A stretch of 64,000 nucleotides of DNA from Crossiella sp. SN42. GTDB lineage: Bacteria; Actinomycetota; Actinomycetes; Mycobacteriales; Pseudonocardiaceae. The stretch is from positions 372,001-436,000 of the forward strand of contig NZ_JAMHIV010000001.1 of assembly GCF_023897065.1 (NCBI RefSeq), written 5' to 3'. Positions 23,131 through 31,479 of this stretch are shown here, one piece after another (positions within the stretch are counted from its first letter, which is position 1; each line of letters opens with the position of its first letter). The notes beneath the pieces were generated by a model. It saw only the letters and a program-made list of their open reading frames with translations, ran no database searches and was not told the DNA's origin. Both the position numbers and the translations under genes were made by a program.

Positions 23131-24840
23131 GTGCTGTCCGGCGAAGCCGAACTATGGTCGACGGTCGACACGCCTCGCGCGGTGCTGATCGTGGTGCGCA
23201 ATCTGACCTCGCTGGTCCGGCTGCTCGACGTCATTCCGGCACTGGCATCCGACAAGCGGCTCACCTTCCGGTTCACCCTCGACGTGGGTTCCGCTTTCAC
23301 CGCGGGGCTACGCCAACAGCTCGACCGCTTCAACATCACCCTGCACAACTGGGACGAGGTGGTCGGACTGAAGTTCGACCTCGTGCTGGCCGCACACGTG
23401 AACCCCTCGCTCGCCGCGCTGAAGGGCCGACTGGTGGTGGTACCGCACGGGGTCGGCTACAACCGCAGGCTCCCCCGGCGCACCAAGGAATTGAACGCTC
23501 CGGTCGGCCTGTCCCGGCGTGAGCTGAGCACCGAGGACGGGGTCTTCCCCGCGGCGATCGGCCTGTCCCACGAACGCCAGTACCGCCACCTCCGGCGGTG
23601 CCTGCCCGCCGCCGCCGACCGAGCCGAGGTCATCGGTGACCCCACTTGGGACCGGATCCGCGCCAGCACCACCCGGCGGGCCGCCTACCGCCGCGCACTG
23701 GGCGTTCGTCCTGACCAACGCCTGATCCTGGTCAGCTCCACCTGGGGCCGGAACTCCCTGCTCGGACGACAGCAAGATGTGGCGGAACAACTACTGGCCC
23801 AGCTCCCGTTGGATGAGTACCGGGTCGCGCTCGTCCTGCACCCCAACATCTGGGACTTCCACGGGGTCACCACCGTGCTCACCTGGTTCCGCGACGCATT
23901 GGACAGCGGCCTGCTGCTGATCCGGCCGGAGGACAGCTGGCAGGCCGCGGTCGTCGCCGCCGACATCGGTGTCGGCGACCACGGCTCCGTGGCCTTCTAC
24001 ACCGCCGCCCTCGGCTGCCCGTTCCTCACTGTCAGCCGCGGGTTCGAGGACCTCACTGCAAGCTCGGTCACCAGGCAGCTGATGCGCAGGGCGCCTCGGC
24101 TCCAGATGTCGGAGCCCCTGCGTTCGCAGATCGACGAAGCCTCGCCACTGGCTGCGCTCACCGAGATCACCGCGCGGGCGCTGGGTCATGAGGGCAAGTC
24201 CATGACGCTGCTCCGCCAACTGTTCTACCGCCTGCTCCAACTGCCCGCACCCGCGCAACCACCCCGCACCTCCGCCTTCACCGCGCCACAACCCTTGCGC
24301 GGCAACACGATCACCGCCTTCCACGTGCACGCGCGCAGGCATGACTGCAACACGGTCCTGGTGGAACGGTTCCCCGCGATCCTGGAACACTTCCGCTGCG
24401 GCAACAGCCACGCTGACCACCGTCTCGTGGTGCTCGACGAGGAGATCGACGACCAGCTGCGCGACAACGCCACGATCATCATCCAGACAGGTTCACTGCC
24501 CGCGGAGGACGTTGACCAGTGGGTGCGGCACACGCTGGAGAACACCAAAGCCGAACTGGTCGCCACCACCACCGGTGACCGCTGTGAGCTCACCTTCCAC
24601 GAATCGCGGCAGCGCACCATCCGGCCAACGCGGTGCGCACCCGAGGCGACCTCGATGCTCGTCGCAGCGGTGATGGCTTACCACCTGGTCACCAGCGACG
24701 AGCTACCGCGCCCTGGCGAGAAGTTCACCGCGCGGCTGACCGGTCATCCCGAGGTGGAGGTCCGCGTGGAGCAGGACAGGCAGTCGCTACCCGCCCCCGA
24801 GATCGAGGCCGCCGGTCAGCTCGCGCAGGCGCGCGCGTGA
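23131..24840 (+). CDS. GT-B-like protein of unknown function, 569 aa
   Basis: GTG 23131 sits behind CGGAGG; an open frame continues upstream but has no protein-like content there. Residues 10-330 look like a two-lobed GT-B fold of the CDP-glycerol glycerophosphotransferase / UDP-GlcNAc epimerase sort: AVLIVVRNLTSLVRLLDVI, LVVVPHGVGYNRRL, EVIGDPTWDRI, LILVSSTWGRNSL, and the nucleotide-end motif IGVGDHGSVAFYTAALGCPF. The remaining about 200 residues (HDCNTVLVERFPAILEHF, IIIQTGSLPAEDVDQWV) are a separate domain I do not recognise. Substrate unknown. It overlaps the 3' end of the convergent NB-ARC gene by 54 bp. Confidence 0.6.
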   Translation: MLSGEAELWSTVDTPRAVLIVVRNLTSLVRLLDVIPALASDKRLTFRFTLDVGSAFTAGLRQQLDRFNITLHNWDEVVGLKFDLVLAAHVNPSLAALKGRLVVVPHGVGYNRRLPRRTKELNAPVGLSRRELSTEDGVFPAAIGLSHERQYRHLRRCLPAAADRAEVIGDPTWDRIRASTTRRAAYRRALGVRPDQRLILVSSTWGRNSLLGRQQDVAEQLLAQLPLDEYRVALVLHPNIWDFHGVTTVLTWFRDALDSGLLLIRPEDSWQAAVVAADIGVGDHGSVAFYTAALGCPFLTVSRGFEDLTASSVTRQLMRRAPRLQMSEPLRSQIDEASPLAALTEITARALGHEGKSMTLLRQLFYRLLQLPAPAQPPRTSAFTAPQPLRGNTITAFHVHARRHDCNTVLVERFPAILEHFRCGNSHADHRLVVLDEEIDDQLRDNATIIIQTGSLPAEDVDQWVRHTLENTKAELVATTTGDRCELTFHESRQRTIRPTRCAPEATSMLVAAVMAYHLVTSDELPRPGEKFTARLTGHPEVEVRVEQDRQSLPAPEIEAAGQLAQARA

Positions 24841-26892
24841 GTTGGCCAGCAGGTCCCCTCCGCCCATCCGCTCCAGCGCCGCCACCAGTCCCCGCAACGC
24901 CCGCACCTCCCGCTCCGGTTGCCGCCGGATGCGCATGATCCGCGCCGCGACCGCCAGCTCCACACACGCCTCGCGGTCCTGGCCCAGCGCGGCGTAGGCA
25001 TCGCCGAGCGCCAGCCGGGCTCGTCCGGCGGAGAACTCCTCGCCAAGCTGGACGAAGATCGCCAAGGCCCGGCGGATCGAGCCGATCGCCGCGGTGGCCT
25101 CGCCGAGCTGGGCCTGGACGCCGCCGAGCTGGTAGCTCTGCATGGCGATCCCGCGTTCGTCGGCCAACCGCTCGTTCAGCGCCAATGCCTGCCGGAAGTG
25201 CCCCGCGCTCTCCGCCACCCGCCCCTGCGAGCGGCGCAGCACCCCGTAGGACTCCACCACCGCCGCGATCGCGCGCTCATCGCCGCCGGCCGCGGCCTTG
25301 CTGTGCGCCTCCTCCAGGTCCTGTTCCGCCGCGGCGAAGGCGCCCAGCTCCATCCGCGCCCTGGCCAGCTGGTTGCGCATCCGGATCTCGGCCACCTGGT
25401 GGCCACACCGCTCGGCCGCGACCACCCCCAGCTGGTGCGCCTCGATCGAGTCCGCGAAGTGCTTGCGGGTGTGGTACGAGGGCCACAACGCCTCACACAG
25501 CTGCCACACGGCCTCGTGCCAGCCCTGATCCGCCGCACACCGGACCGCGGCCAGCAGGTTGCGCCGCTCCAGCTCGAACCAGCGCATGCCGGTGTCCGGG
25601 GCAAAGGCGAACACCGGTGCGGCGTCGTGCCGCGGTGCCAGACGCCAACGGTGCTCGCCCAGCACCGCCCGGTCCGCGGCCGCGGCCCCGTGCCGGTACC
25701 AGTCCACGATCCCGCGAAGCACCACGGCGTGCCCTGCCGAGCGGCGCGCGGACTGACTGGCGTGCAGCTTGACCAGTTCGTGCATGCGGTACCGGTCCTC
25801 GGTCAACCGCTCGACCAGATGCGCTTCACCCAGTTGCTCCAGCGCCTCGTCCACGGCGGCTACCGGCAGCCCGGTGGCCGCGGCAAGTACCTGCTGTCCG
25901 AAGTCCGGGCCAGGATGGGCGCCAACACAGTGGTAGACCACGCGGCTCTCGGTGGACAACTGCCCCGCGGCGGTCTCGAACAGCTGGTCGAAGGAATCGC
26001 GGTCGGCCTGGGACAGCCGAGACAGCCGGAGCCCATCGTCGCCGAAGTAGTCCAGCAGTTGGACCGGCGACCAGTGCCGCCGCCCGGTCAGCAGCGCGCC
26101 AACCACCAGCAAGGCCAATGGCAATCCGCCGCAGAATCCGGCCAGCCGCTCCAGCGACGCCTGGTCGTGCCCAGGGCCACCCGCGTTGGTCAGCTCCCGC
26201 AACAGCTCCACCCCGCGCTCCTGATCCAGCGGCCGCACGGGGATGAGCTCGACACCGTCCGGCCGCAGACCATTGAGCATGATCCGGCTGGTCACCAGCA
26301 CCGCCCCCGCAGGCGATCCCGGCACGAACTGCCGGACCTGCGCGGCCTGATCCGCATTGTCCAGCAACACCAGGACATTGGACTCCGCGGTCATCGTGCG
26401 GAACAGGCCGATGCGTTCGGTGAACCGGCTCGGCAGCTCCCCGTTCCGGCCGAGCGCGCGCAGAAAACCGGCCGCCACCTCGTTCAGGTCGACCACGCCT
26501 CGATGCCGATACTCGTTGAGATCCGCATACAGCTGTCCGCCACCGAACCGTGTGTGGTTGCGGTGCGCCCACTGCACCGCGATCGCGGTCTTTCCCACTC
26601 CGCTCAGCCCGCTCAGCACCGCCACCATCGAGCGGCCCTGGTTCCAGTGTTCCTCAGCCAGCCGGTCAAGTCCGGCCAGCTCAGCATCCCGGTGCACCAG
26701 CCGGCTCGGCGCGGCCGGCAGTTGCCTGGGTACGTGATGACGCGGACCGGGCACCCCTAGAAAGCTCAGGTGGCTGATCTGGTTGGCCTGCACCGAATTG
26801 CCGTGCAAATACCCAGAGAGATCGTTGTGCGTGGCAGACGGAGGGGCACCGGCTTCATCGCTCTCGCCGGATTCTGGCGGCTGTGCCCCCAT
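24787..26892 (-). CDS. NB-ARC/TPR STAND regulator, 701 aa
   Basis: Residues 23-40 (NDLSGYLHGNSVQANQIS) carry the SG-x-(V/H)-HG-x-VQA-type motif found at the N-terminus of many actinomycete STAND proteins. NB-ARC: Walker A GLSGVGKTAIA (95-105), Walker B NVLVLLDNAD (residues 172-181), GxP motif FCGGLPLALLVVGALL, MHD-like YRMHELVKLHA. From about 430 on there are TPR-type helical repeats (ALALNERLADERGIAMQSYQ, GDAYAALGQDREACVEL). No DNA-binding or enzymatic domain is fused, so it may act through a partner or be a decapitated AfsR-type protein. Start ATG 26892, with AAGGGG upstream. Confidence 0.85.
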   Translation of the reverse strand: MGAQPPESGESDEAGAPPSATHNDLSGYLHGNSVQANQISHLSFLGVPGPRHHVPRQLPAAPSRLVHRDAELAGLDRLAEEHWNQGRSMVAVLSGLSGVGKTAIAVQWAHRNHTRFGGGQLYADLNEYRHRGVVDLNEVAAGFLRALGRNGELPSRFTERIGLFRTMTAESNVLVLLDNADQAAQVRQFVPGSPAGAVLVTSRIMLNGLRPDGVELIPVRPLDQERGVELLRELTNAGGPGHDQASLERLAGFCGGLPLALLVVGALLTGRRHWSPVQLLDYFGDDGLRLSRLSQADRDSFDQLFETAAGQLSTESRVVYHCVGAHPGPDFGQQVLAAATGLPVAAVDEALEQLGEAHLVERLTEDRYRMHELVKLHASQSARRSAGHAVVLRGIVDWYRHGAAAADRAVLGEHRWRLAPRHDAAPVFAFAPDTGMRWFELERRNLLAAVRCAADQGWHEAVWQLCEALWPSYHTRKHFADSIEAHQLGVVAAERCGHQVAEIRMRNQLARARMELGAFAAAEQDLEEAHSKAAAGGDERAIAAVVESYGVLRRSQGRVAESAGHFRQALALNERLADERGIAMQSYQLGGVQAQLGEATAAIGSIRRALAIFVQLGEEFSAGRARLALGDAYAALGQDREACVELAVAARIMRIRRQPEREVRALRGLVAALERMGGGDLLANSRARLRELTGGLDLGGG

Positions 26893-27061
26893 CCCGCTCA
26901 CCCCTTGGTCATCCCACAGCCATAGGGATACCGCATTGTGCCTCGGCTCCGCTACCACCACCAACCCAGAAAAACGCACTCCCGGAGCGTTCCACCAAGT
27001 GGCGGTTGTCCGCGGGTCAGGGTTCCCCGCCGCAAGCATTGGTCAGTAGGGGCCGCCGCGA

Positions 27062-27325
27062 GTGGTGGGAACGGTCGACACGGGGTATTCCCAGGAGATG
27101 ACCCAGCCGACGCCTCCGCCACCGCCGCCGTTGCAGCCCGAACCGCAGCCGGTCCCGCCCATCCCGGTGCCGGACCCCGTGCCGCCCCAGCCGACCCCCG
27201 ATCCCGTGCCGTCAAAGCCGGAACCCGGTACGCCCCAACCACTTCCGACCCCGGACCCGGATCCGGGGCATCCCCTGCCCACGCCGCCCATCCCGCCGCC
27301 GGAGCCCGGCCTCAGTCAGGCGTGA
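27062..27325 (+). CDS. Proline-rich small protein, 87 aa
   Basis: Low-complexity, strongly Pro-rich sequence (PTPPPPPPLQPEPQP, PDPVPPQPTPDP, PLPTPDPDPGHP). Starts at GTG 27062 with GGGG eight bases upstream; an ATG at 27098 is too close to its AGGAG. The opposite strand reads as a Gly-rich repeat, equally low in complexity. It could be a secreted or wall-spanning linker fragment, or no gene at all. It overlaps the stop of the convergent lipoprotein gene by 14 bp. Confidence 0.35.
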   Translation: MVGTVDTGYSQEMTQPTPPPPPPLQPEPQPVPPIPVPDPVPPQPTPDPVPSKPEPGTPQPLPTPDPDPGHPLPTPPIPPPEPGLSQA

Positions 27326-27980
27326 ACCCCGGGTGGTCGCTGAGCGCCGTCACCTGGTCCGCGTCCAGTGGCACCCGCGCCAGTCTCGGCCCGCCGCGCC
27401 AGAACCGCGACGGCCGCTCATCGGCCCCGTCCAGCGAGCGCACGGTCAGCGCGAGCTTCTGATCGGCCCGGTACCGCTCGGCCGTGATGGCCCGCCGTTC
27501 GGTATTCCCGCTGCGGTCGACCATGGACACGGTGTCGCCGTTGGGGCGCGGCAGGATGCGACAGTGAGCGCGGTCGGGTTTGAGGCAGCCGGGTTCGCCT
27601 GAGGTGATCGGCGGGCTGACGAAGGTGACCAGGATGGTGCCGTAGCCGGTGCCGTCGGTGACCAGGGCGCCGATCTCGTAGTGGCGGGCGGACAGGGCGG
27701 GCTCGACCGCGGAGTTCGTCCGGACCACGCGCAGGCTGGCTGGCAGGGCCCGGCGCAGTTCCTCTTCCAGGCGGGGTGAGCGCTGCGGGGTGGCGTCGGG
27801 GACGTCTTCCAGGGCGTCCGGGCGCGGCACCGGGGACTTGCCGGGCTGGTCGATGGCCGCGACCGCGGGGGCCGGAGCGGGCGGACGTGGTGGCGGGCCG
27901 GTGCAGGCGGCTGCCGACAGCGCCAGCGCGACTCCGGCCAGCCGCAGCGGTTGCCGTGCGATGATCTCGGCCATTCCCAT
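27312..27980 (-). CDS. Putative lipoprotein, 222 aa
   Basis: Basic N-terminus, hydrophobic LAGVALALSAAAC with lipobox SAAAC at about 26, then a Pro/Ala spacer (TGPPPRPPAPAPAVAAIDQP). The globular part contains two Cys (EPGCLKPDRAHCRILP), and a beta-rich end (ALTVRSLDGADERPSRFW). No recognised family. ATG 27980 has CTGGGGC upstream. Lipid-anchored on the outer membrane face by prediction. Confidence 0.7.
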   Translation of the reverse strand: MGMAEIIARQPLRLAGVALALSAAACTGPPPRPPAPAPAVAAIDQPGKSPVPRPDALEDVPDATPQRSPRLEEELRRALPASLRVVRTNSAVEPALSARHYEIGALVTDGTGYGTILVTFVSPPITSGEPGCLKPDRAHCRILPRPNGDTVSMVDRSGNTERRAITAERYRADQKLALTVRSLDGADERPSRFWRGGPRLARVPLDADQVTALSDHPGFTPD

Positions 27981-28157
27981 ACGCCCCAGTCTTTTCTGCC
28001 GATCGGGCGGGTCAGCCCGACAGCCCTCTCTCGGCGGTTTGTCGCTTGTGCTGTTCCACCCTACTTAATTCACTCTTCACTGAAACCACAGTGCCCACCA
28101 ACCAGCGCGGAGTGGCAGTATCGAGCGGTCACATTCCTTGGGGGAAGGCGTTTCAAC

Positions 28158-29003
28158 ATGGTTGATCTTGACGGGCGGATCGTGGTAATCACCGGAGCCA
28201 GCGCCGGGGTCGGGGCGGCCGGGGCGCGGCAGCTCAGCAGGCTCGGGGCCACCGTCGCGGTGGTCGGGCGGTCGCCGGAGAAGACCGCGGCGGTGGCGGA
28301 AGAGGTTGGCGGGCAACCGTTCGTGGCCGACTTCAGCAGGCTGGACGAGGTCCGGCGGCTGGCCGGGGAACTGCTGGCGCGCTATCCGGTGATCGACGTG
28401 CTGGCCAACAACGCGGGCCGCCAGGTCACCAGGCGCACCCTCAGCGCGGACGGCCACGAGCTGACCTTCCAGACCAACTACCTCGCCCCGTTCCTGCTCA
28501 CCCACCTGCTCGCGCCGGCGCTGGGCGGCGCGCGGGTGATCTCCACCGCCAGCGCGGCGCACTCCTGGGCGCGGCTGGACCTCGATGACCTCAACTCCGC
28601 GCGCGGCCGCTACCGCAGCACCCGCGCCTACGCCTGCTCCAAGCTCGGCAATGTGCTCTTCACCCAGGAACTGGCCCGGCGGGCCGCGGGCAGCGGGCTC
28701 ACCGCCTCCTCCTTCCACCCCGGGCTGGTCGCCAGCGAGTTCTTCCGCGACGACGGGGTGTTCGGGCTGTTCGGCAAGGTGATGATCAACTCCCCGCTGG
28801 GCAGGCGATTGGCGGTCAGCCCGGACCAAGGGGCCGCGCCGCTGGTGCACCTGGCCACCGCGGCGGCGGAGTCGGTCAACGGCGCCTACTTCCACCTGAT
28901 GCGCCGCCAGCCGCCCAAGGGCCCTCAGCCGCACGATCCCGCGTTCGGGCAGGAGCTGTGGCAGCGCACGTTGAAACTGCTCGAACTCGACCCGGTGTGG
29001 TGA
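28158..29003 (+). CDS. Short-chain dehydrogenase/reductase (SDR), 281 aa
   Basis: Classic SDR: TGASAGVG cofactor motif, NNAG loop (VLANNAGRQV), active-site Ser in VISTASAAHS and YACSK as the Y-x-x-x-K pair. FHPGLVASEF follows, as in the retinol-dehydrogenase-like branch. The start ATG is behind GGGGGAAGG. Substrate unknown. It stands alone, followed 115 bp downstream by a flavoprotein gene on the same strand, so a common transcript is possible but not supported by overlap. Confidence 0.88.
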   Translation: MVDLDGRIVVITGASAGVGAAGARQLSRLGATVAVVGRSPEKTAAVAEEVGGQPFVADFSRLDEVRRLAGELLARYPVIDVLANNAGRQVTRRTLSADGHELTFQTNYLAPFLLTHLLAPALGGARVISTASAAHSWARLDLDDLNSARGRYRSTRAYACSKLGNVLFTQELARRAAGSGLTASSFHPGLVASEFFRDDGVFGLFGKVMINSPLGRRLAVSPDQGAAPLVHLATAAAESVNGAYFHLMRRQPPKGPQPHDPAFGQELWQRTLKLLELDPVW

Positions 29004-29118
29004 TAGCGTGCCCCGGCGACCCGTTCTGGGGCGAGACCCGGGCCTGGCGTTCGACCGGCCGAGGGAGCAGTTCACACACAGCTGACAGTGGCGCGCGCCG
29101 CTGTGGGGGAGCTTTGTC

Positions 29119-30039
29119 ATGGACTTCGACGTAGTGGTGGTCGGCGGCGGCACGGCGGGATTGACCGCGGCGATGATGCTGGCCAGGGCCCGTCGCCGGG
29201 CGCTGGCGCTGGACGCGGGCGAGCCGCGCAACGCGCCCTCGGCGCATCTGCACGGCTTCCTGGGCCAGGACGGCACCCCGCCCGCCGAGCTGCTGGCCAC
29301 CGGCCGGGCCGAGGTCACCCGCTACGGCGGCGAACTGCGCGCCGAGCGGGTGCAGGCGATCGAGCCTGCCGGGGACGGATTCCTCGTCCGACTGTCCACA
29401 GAGGACTTGAGCAGCCGGAACGTGGTGGTGGCCACCGGTTTGCGCGATGAGCTGCCGGAGATCGGCGGCCTGCGCGAGCGCTGGGGACGGGATGTGCTGC
29501 ACTGCCCGTACTGCCACGGTCACGAGGTCAGGGACTCCCCGATCGCCGTGCTGGGCGGGAACAACCGGCCGTTCACCCTGCACCAGGCCGTGCTGCTCCG
29601 GCAGTTCTCGGCCGACGTGGTCTTCTTCCCGCACCGGATCGTGCTGACCGAGTCGGAGCGGGAACGCCTGTCCGCCAGGGGAATCCGGGTGGTCGAGGGC
29701 GAGGTGGCCGGGGTGCGGACCGAGGAGGACCGGGTCAGCGCGGTGGAGCTGGCCGACGGCCGGGTGGAACCGCGCCGCGCGGTGTTCGTCGGACCGCGGT
29801 TCCTGCCCCGGGACGAGCTGCTCACCAAGCTGGGCTGCCGGGTCGGCGACAACGGCTGGGTCACGGTGGACGGCGCGGGCCGGACCAGCGTGCCAGGGGT
29901 GTGGGCGGCCGGGAACGTGGTGAGCGAGAGCGCGCAGGCGATCCAGGCCGCCGCGGCCGGGTCGGTGACCGCGATCGCGATCAACCACCACCTGCTGGCC
30001 GAGGACATCGAGCGGGAGCTGGCCGTGCTGCGCGGCTAG
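29119..30039 (+). CDS. Thioredoxin-reductase-like FAD/NAD(P) oxidoreductase, 306 aa
   Basis: FAD motif VVVVGGGTAGLTAAMMLARARR near the N-terminus, DAGEPRNAPS in the usual GEPRN position, redox-active pair CPYC in VLHCPYCHGHEVRD, NAD(P) site IAVLGGNNRPF and FAD-end GVWAAGNVVSES. It belongs to the CPYCHG(W/H)E subgroup of small thioredoxin-reductase-like enzymes, not to true TrxB, which has CATC. A paralogue lies at 51976-52989. The stop abuts the inverted-repeat element copy 2. Confidence 0.85.
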   Translation: MDFDVVVVGGGTAGLTAAMMLARARRRALALDAGEPRNAPSAHLHGFLGQDGTPPAELLATGRAEVTRYGGELRAERVQAIEPAGDGFLVRLSTEDLSSRNVVVATGLRDELPEIGGLRERWGRDVLHCPYCHGHEVRDSPIAVLGGNNRPFTLHQAVLLRQFSADVVFFPHRIVLTESERERLSARGIRVVEGEVAGVRTEEDRVSAVELADGRVEPRRAVFVGPRFLPRDELLTKLGCRVGDNGWVTVDGAGRTSVPGVWAAGNVVSESAQAIQAAAAGSVTAIAINHHLLAEDIERELAVLRG

Positions 30040-30198
30040 GGTGTGTCCGCCGGGTCACGCCCGCGAGAGTCGTGATCGGTTTGGTCGCTGACGGCGCGGC
30101 CGGGACGCCCTCATACCGGGCGTATTCGGGTGTTCCGGCCGTGCCGTCAGCGGCCAAACCGGCGCGGCTCTCGCGGGCGTGACCCGGCGGACACACCC
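30039..30198. mobile_element. MITE-like inverted-repeat element, copy 2 (160 bp)
   Basis: The ends are a perfect 31-bp inverted repeat starting GGGTGTGTCCGCCGGGTCAC. The inner part is homologous to the core of copy 1 (15709-15870) in reverse orientation, while the outer arms differ in sequence although both carry a GTGTCC near the tip. It begins at the last base of the flavoprotein stop codon and extends 52 bp into the 3' end of the convergent DUF1479 gene. Ends of the GGxGTGTCC kind occur on actinomycete IS elements; no transposase is encoded here. Confidence 0.65.
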
Positions 30199-31436
30199 TG
30201 GCCGAGACCGAGTTGCTTGCGCCCCAACGGGTTCAGCTCCGCCAGCCCCGGTCGGCCGGTCCAGGTGGTCTCGTAGTCCTCGGCGGCGAAGTCGGCCGGG
30301 CTGGCCCCGGTCAGGAAGGCCTGGCCACAGCGGGCGGCGTACTCGGCGTTCTTCGGGCAGTGCGGGCCGGCCGGGATGTACATGACGTTGGCCCAGCCCC
30401 GCTGGCCGGTCACCGGGCCGACGGAGTGGATCAGGTCGCCGTGCCACCACACCGTGTCGCCCGGTTCGACCGCCGGGATCGGGGTCAGCGCGGGCAGCAG
30501 CAGGCTGTGCCAGCGTTCGCTGATCGGCAGGGCCTGGCCGTTGGCCGCGCCGCACAGGTCGTCCTCGGGCACGTCGTCCTGCAGGGCGCGCAGCAGCAGG
30601 TAGGCCATGGCCGAGGGGATCGGGACCACGTGCAGCACGCCCTCGGTCGGGGCCATGTCGGAGAGCGCGGTCCAGCCCTGGAAGGTGCGGAAGGCCGAGC
30701 ACATCACGGTGGAGGGGTACTCGTGCACCTCGGTCCGGTAGGCGCCGTCCCACGGGTCGTAGCGCAGCGGGTCGGCGCTGAAGACGTGCCGGAACACCTG
30801 CTGGTAGGCGGGAAGCAGCCAGCGTTCCACCGAGCCGGAGTCGGTGTGCGGGGACAGGCCGGCGGAGCTGGCGCCGGGCGCGCGGCGGCGGACCCGGTCG
30901 GGGTAGGCGGTGTCGCGGGCCGGGTCGAACCAGACCCGGCCCTCGGACTCGTGCCGCCAGAAGCCGTTGAGGAAGGTGCGCACCGCGGCCATGTTCGGAT
31001 CTGAACGCGCCGCCAGTTGCGGGCCGGACCAGTAGATCGGGAAGATCGACGGCTTGCCCGCGGCCAGACCGCCGAAGACGCCGTCGTCCAGGTAGCGGTA
31101 GCTGCCCTCGAAGTCGTTGCGCGCCAGGTAGTCCACCAGTTCGGCGTCCCAGGCTTCGGCGCGCTCGCGCGGGAAGGTGCCGCGGATGACCGCGCAGCCG
31201 CGGCGGCGGATCGCCGCGCGCTGAGCTTCGGTGACCCGGTCCAGCTCGGCGAACTCCAGCACCGGCCAGACCTGCTCGCCGCGTTCCCGCTGCGCGACCA
31301 CGGCCGCGACCTCCTCCCGCATCCGGGCTTCGACCTGCGCGAACGCGCCGCGGACGTCGCCGATGCGGGTGCGCAGCTCGGTCTTGGCCGCGCGGATGGC
31401 GGCCGGGAAGTCAACGGGTGCGGTGCTGGATGCCAT
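30147..31436 (-). CDS. DUF1479 / phytanoyl-CoA-dioxygenase-like Fe(II) oxygenase, 429 aa
   Basis: The protein has the DUF1479 (YbiU-like) layout: VIRGTFPRERAEAWDAELVDYLARND, SIFPIYWSGPQL, then the iron site HTDSGS and its distal ligand in WWHGDLIHSV. Family members are 2-oxoglutarate-type oxygenases of unknown substrate. The last 16 or so residues (QGVSAGSRPREPRRFGR) and the stop codon come from the inverted-repeat element, so the original C-terminus has probably been replaced. A sequence resembling an iron box lies directly in front of the ATG. Confidence 0.8.
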   Translation of the reverse strand: MASSTAPVDFPAAIRAAKTELRTRIGDVRGAFAQVEARMREEVAAVVAQRERGEQVWPVLEFAELDRVTEAQRAAIRRRGCAVIRGTFPRERAEAWDAELVDYLARNDFEGSYRYLDDGVFGGLAAGKPSIFPIYWSGPQLAARSDPNMAAVRTFLNGFWRHESEGRVWFDPARDTAYPDRVRRRAPGASSAGLSPHTDSGSVERWLLPAYQQVFRHVFSADPLRYDPWDGAYRTEVHEYPSTVMCSAFRTFQGWTALSDMAPTEGVLHVVPIPSAMAYLLLRALQDDVPEDDLCGAANGQALPISERWHSLLLPALTPIPAVEPGDTVWWHGDLIHSVGPVTGQRGWANVMYIPAGPHCPKNAEYAARCGQAFLTGASPADFAAEDYETTWTGRPGLAELNPLGRKQLGLGQGVSAGSRPREPRRFGR

Positions 31437-31455
31437 TTGGTAACCTCACCTAACT
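31437..31455 (-). promoter_or_regulatory. Possible iron-box (IdeR/DtxR-like) before DUF1479
   Basis: Read on the minus strand, the bases next to the ATG are AGTTAGGTGAGGTTACCAA. They match about 13 of 19 positions of the IdeR/DmdR consensus TTAGGTTAGGCTAACCTAA. The downstream gene encodes an Fe(II) enzyme. The match is imperfect and the site overlaps the ribosome binding site, so repression by blocking translation-initiation or transcription is only a hypothesis. It occupies most of the 43-bp divergent gap. Confidence 0.3.
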
Positions 31456-31479
31456 AGATGCTGGTGGCAGGCTAGGCCG

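Noticed and set aside
22288-24840. 850-residue plus-strand protein fused through the speD region
   Set aside because: The first 280 residues are a shifted reading of speD and the antisense of the small membrane protein. The GT-B-like protein has a good start at 23131.
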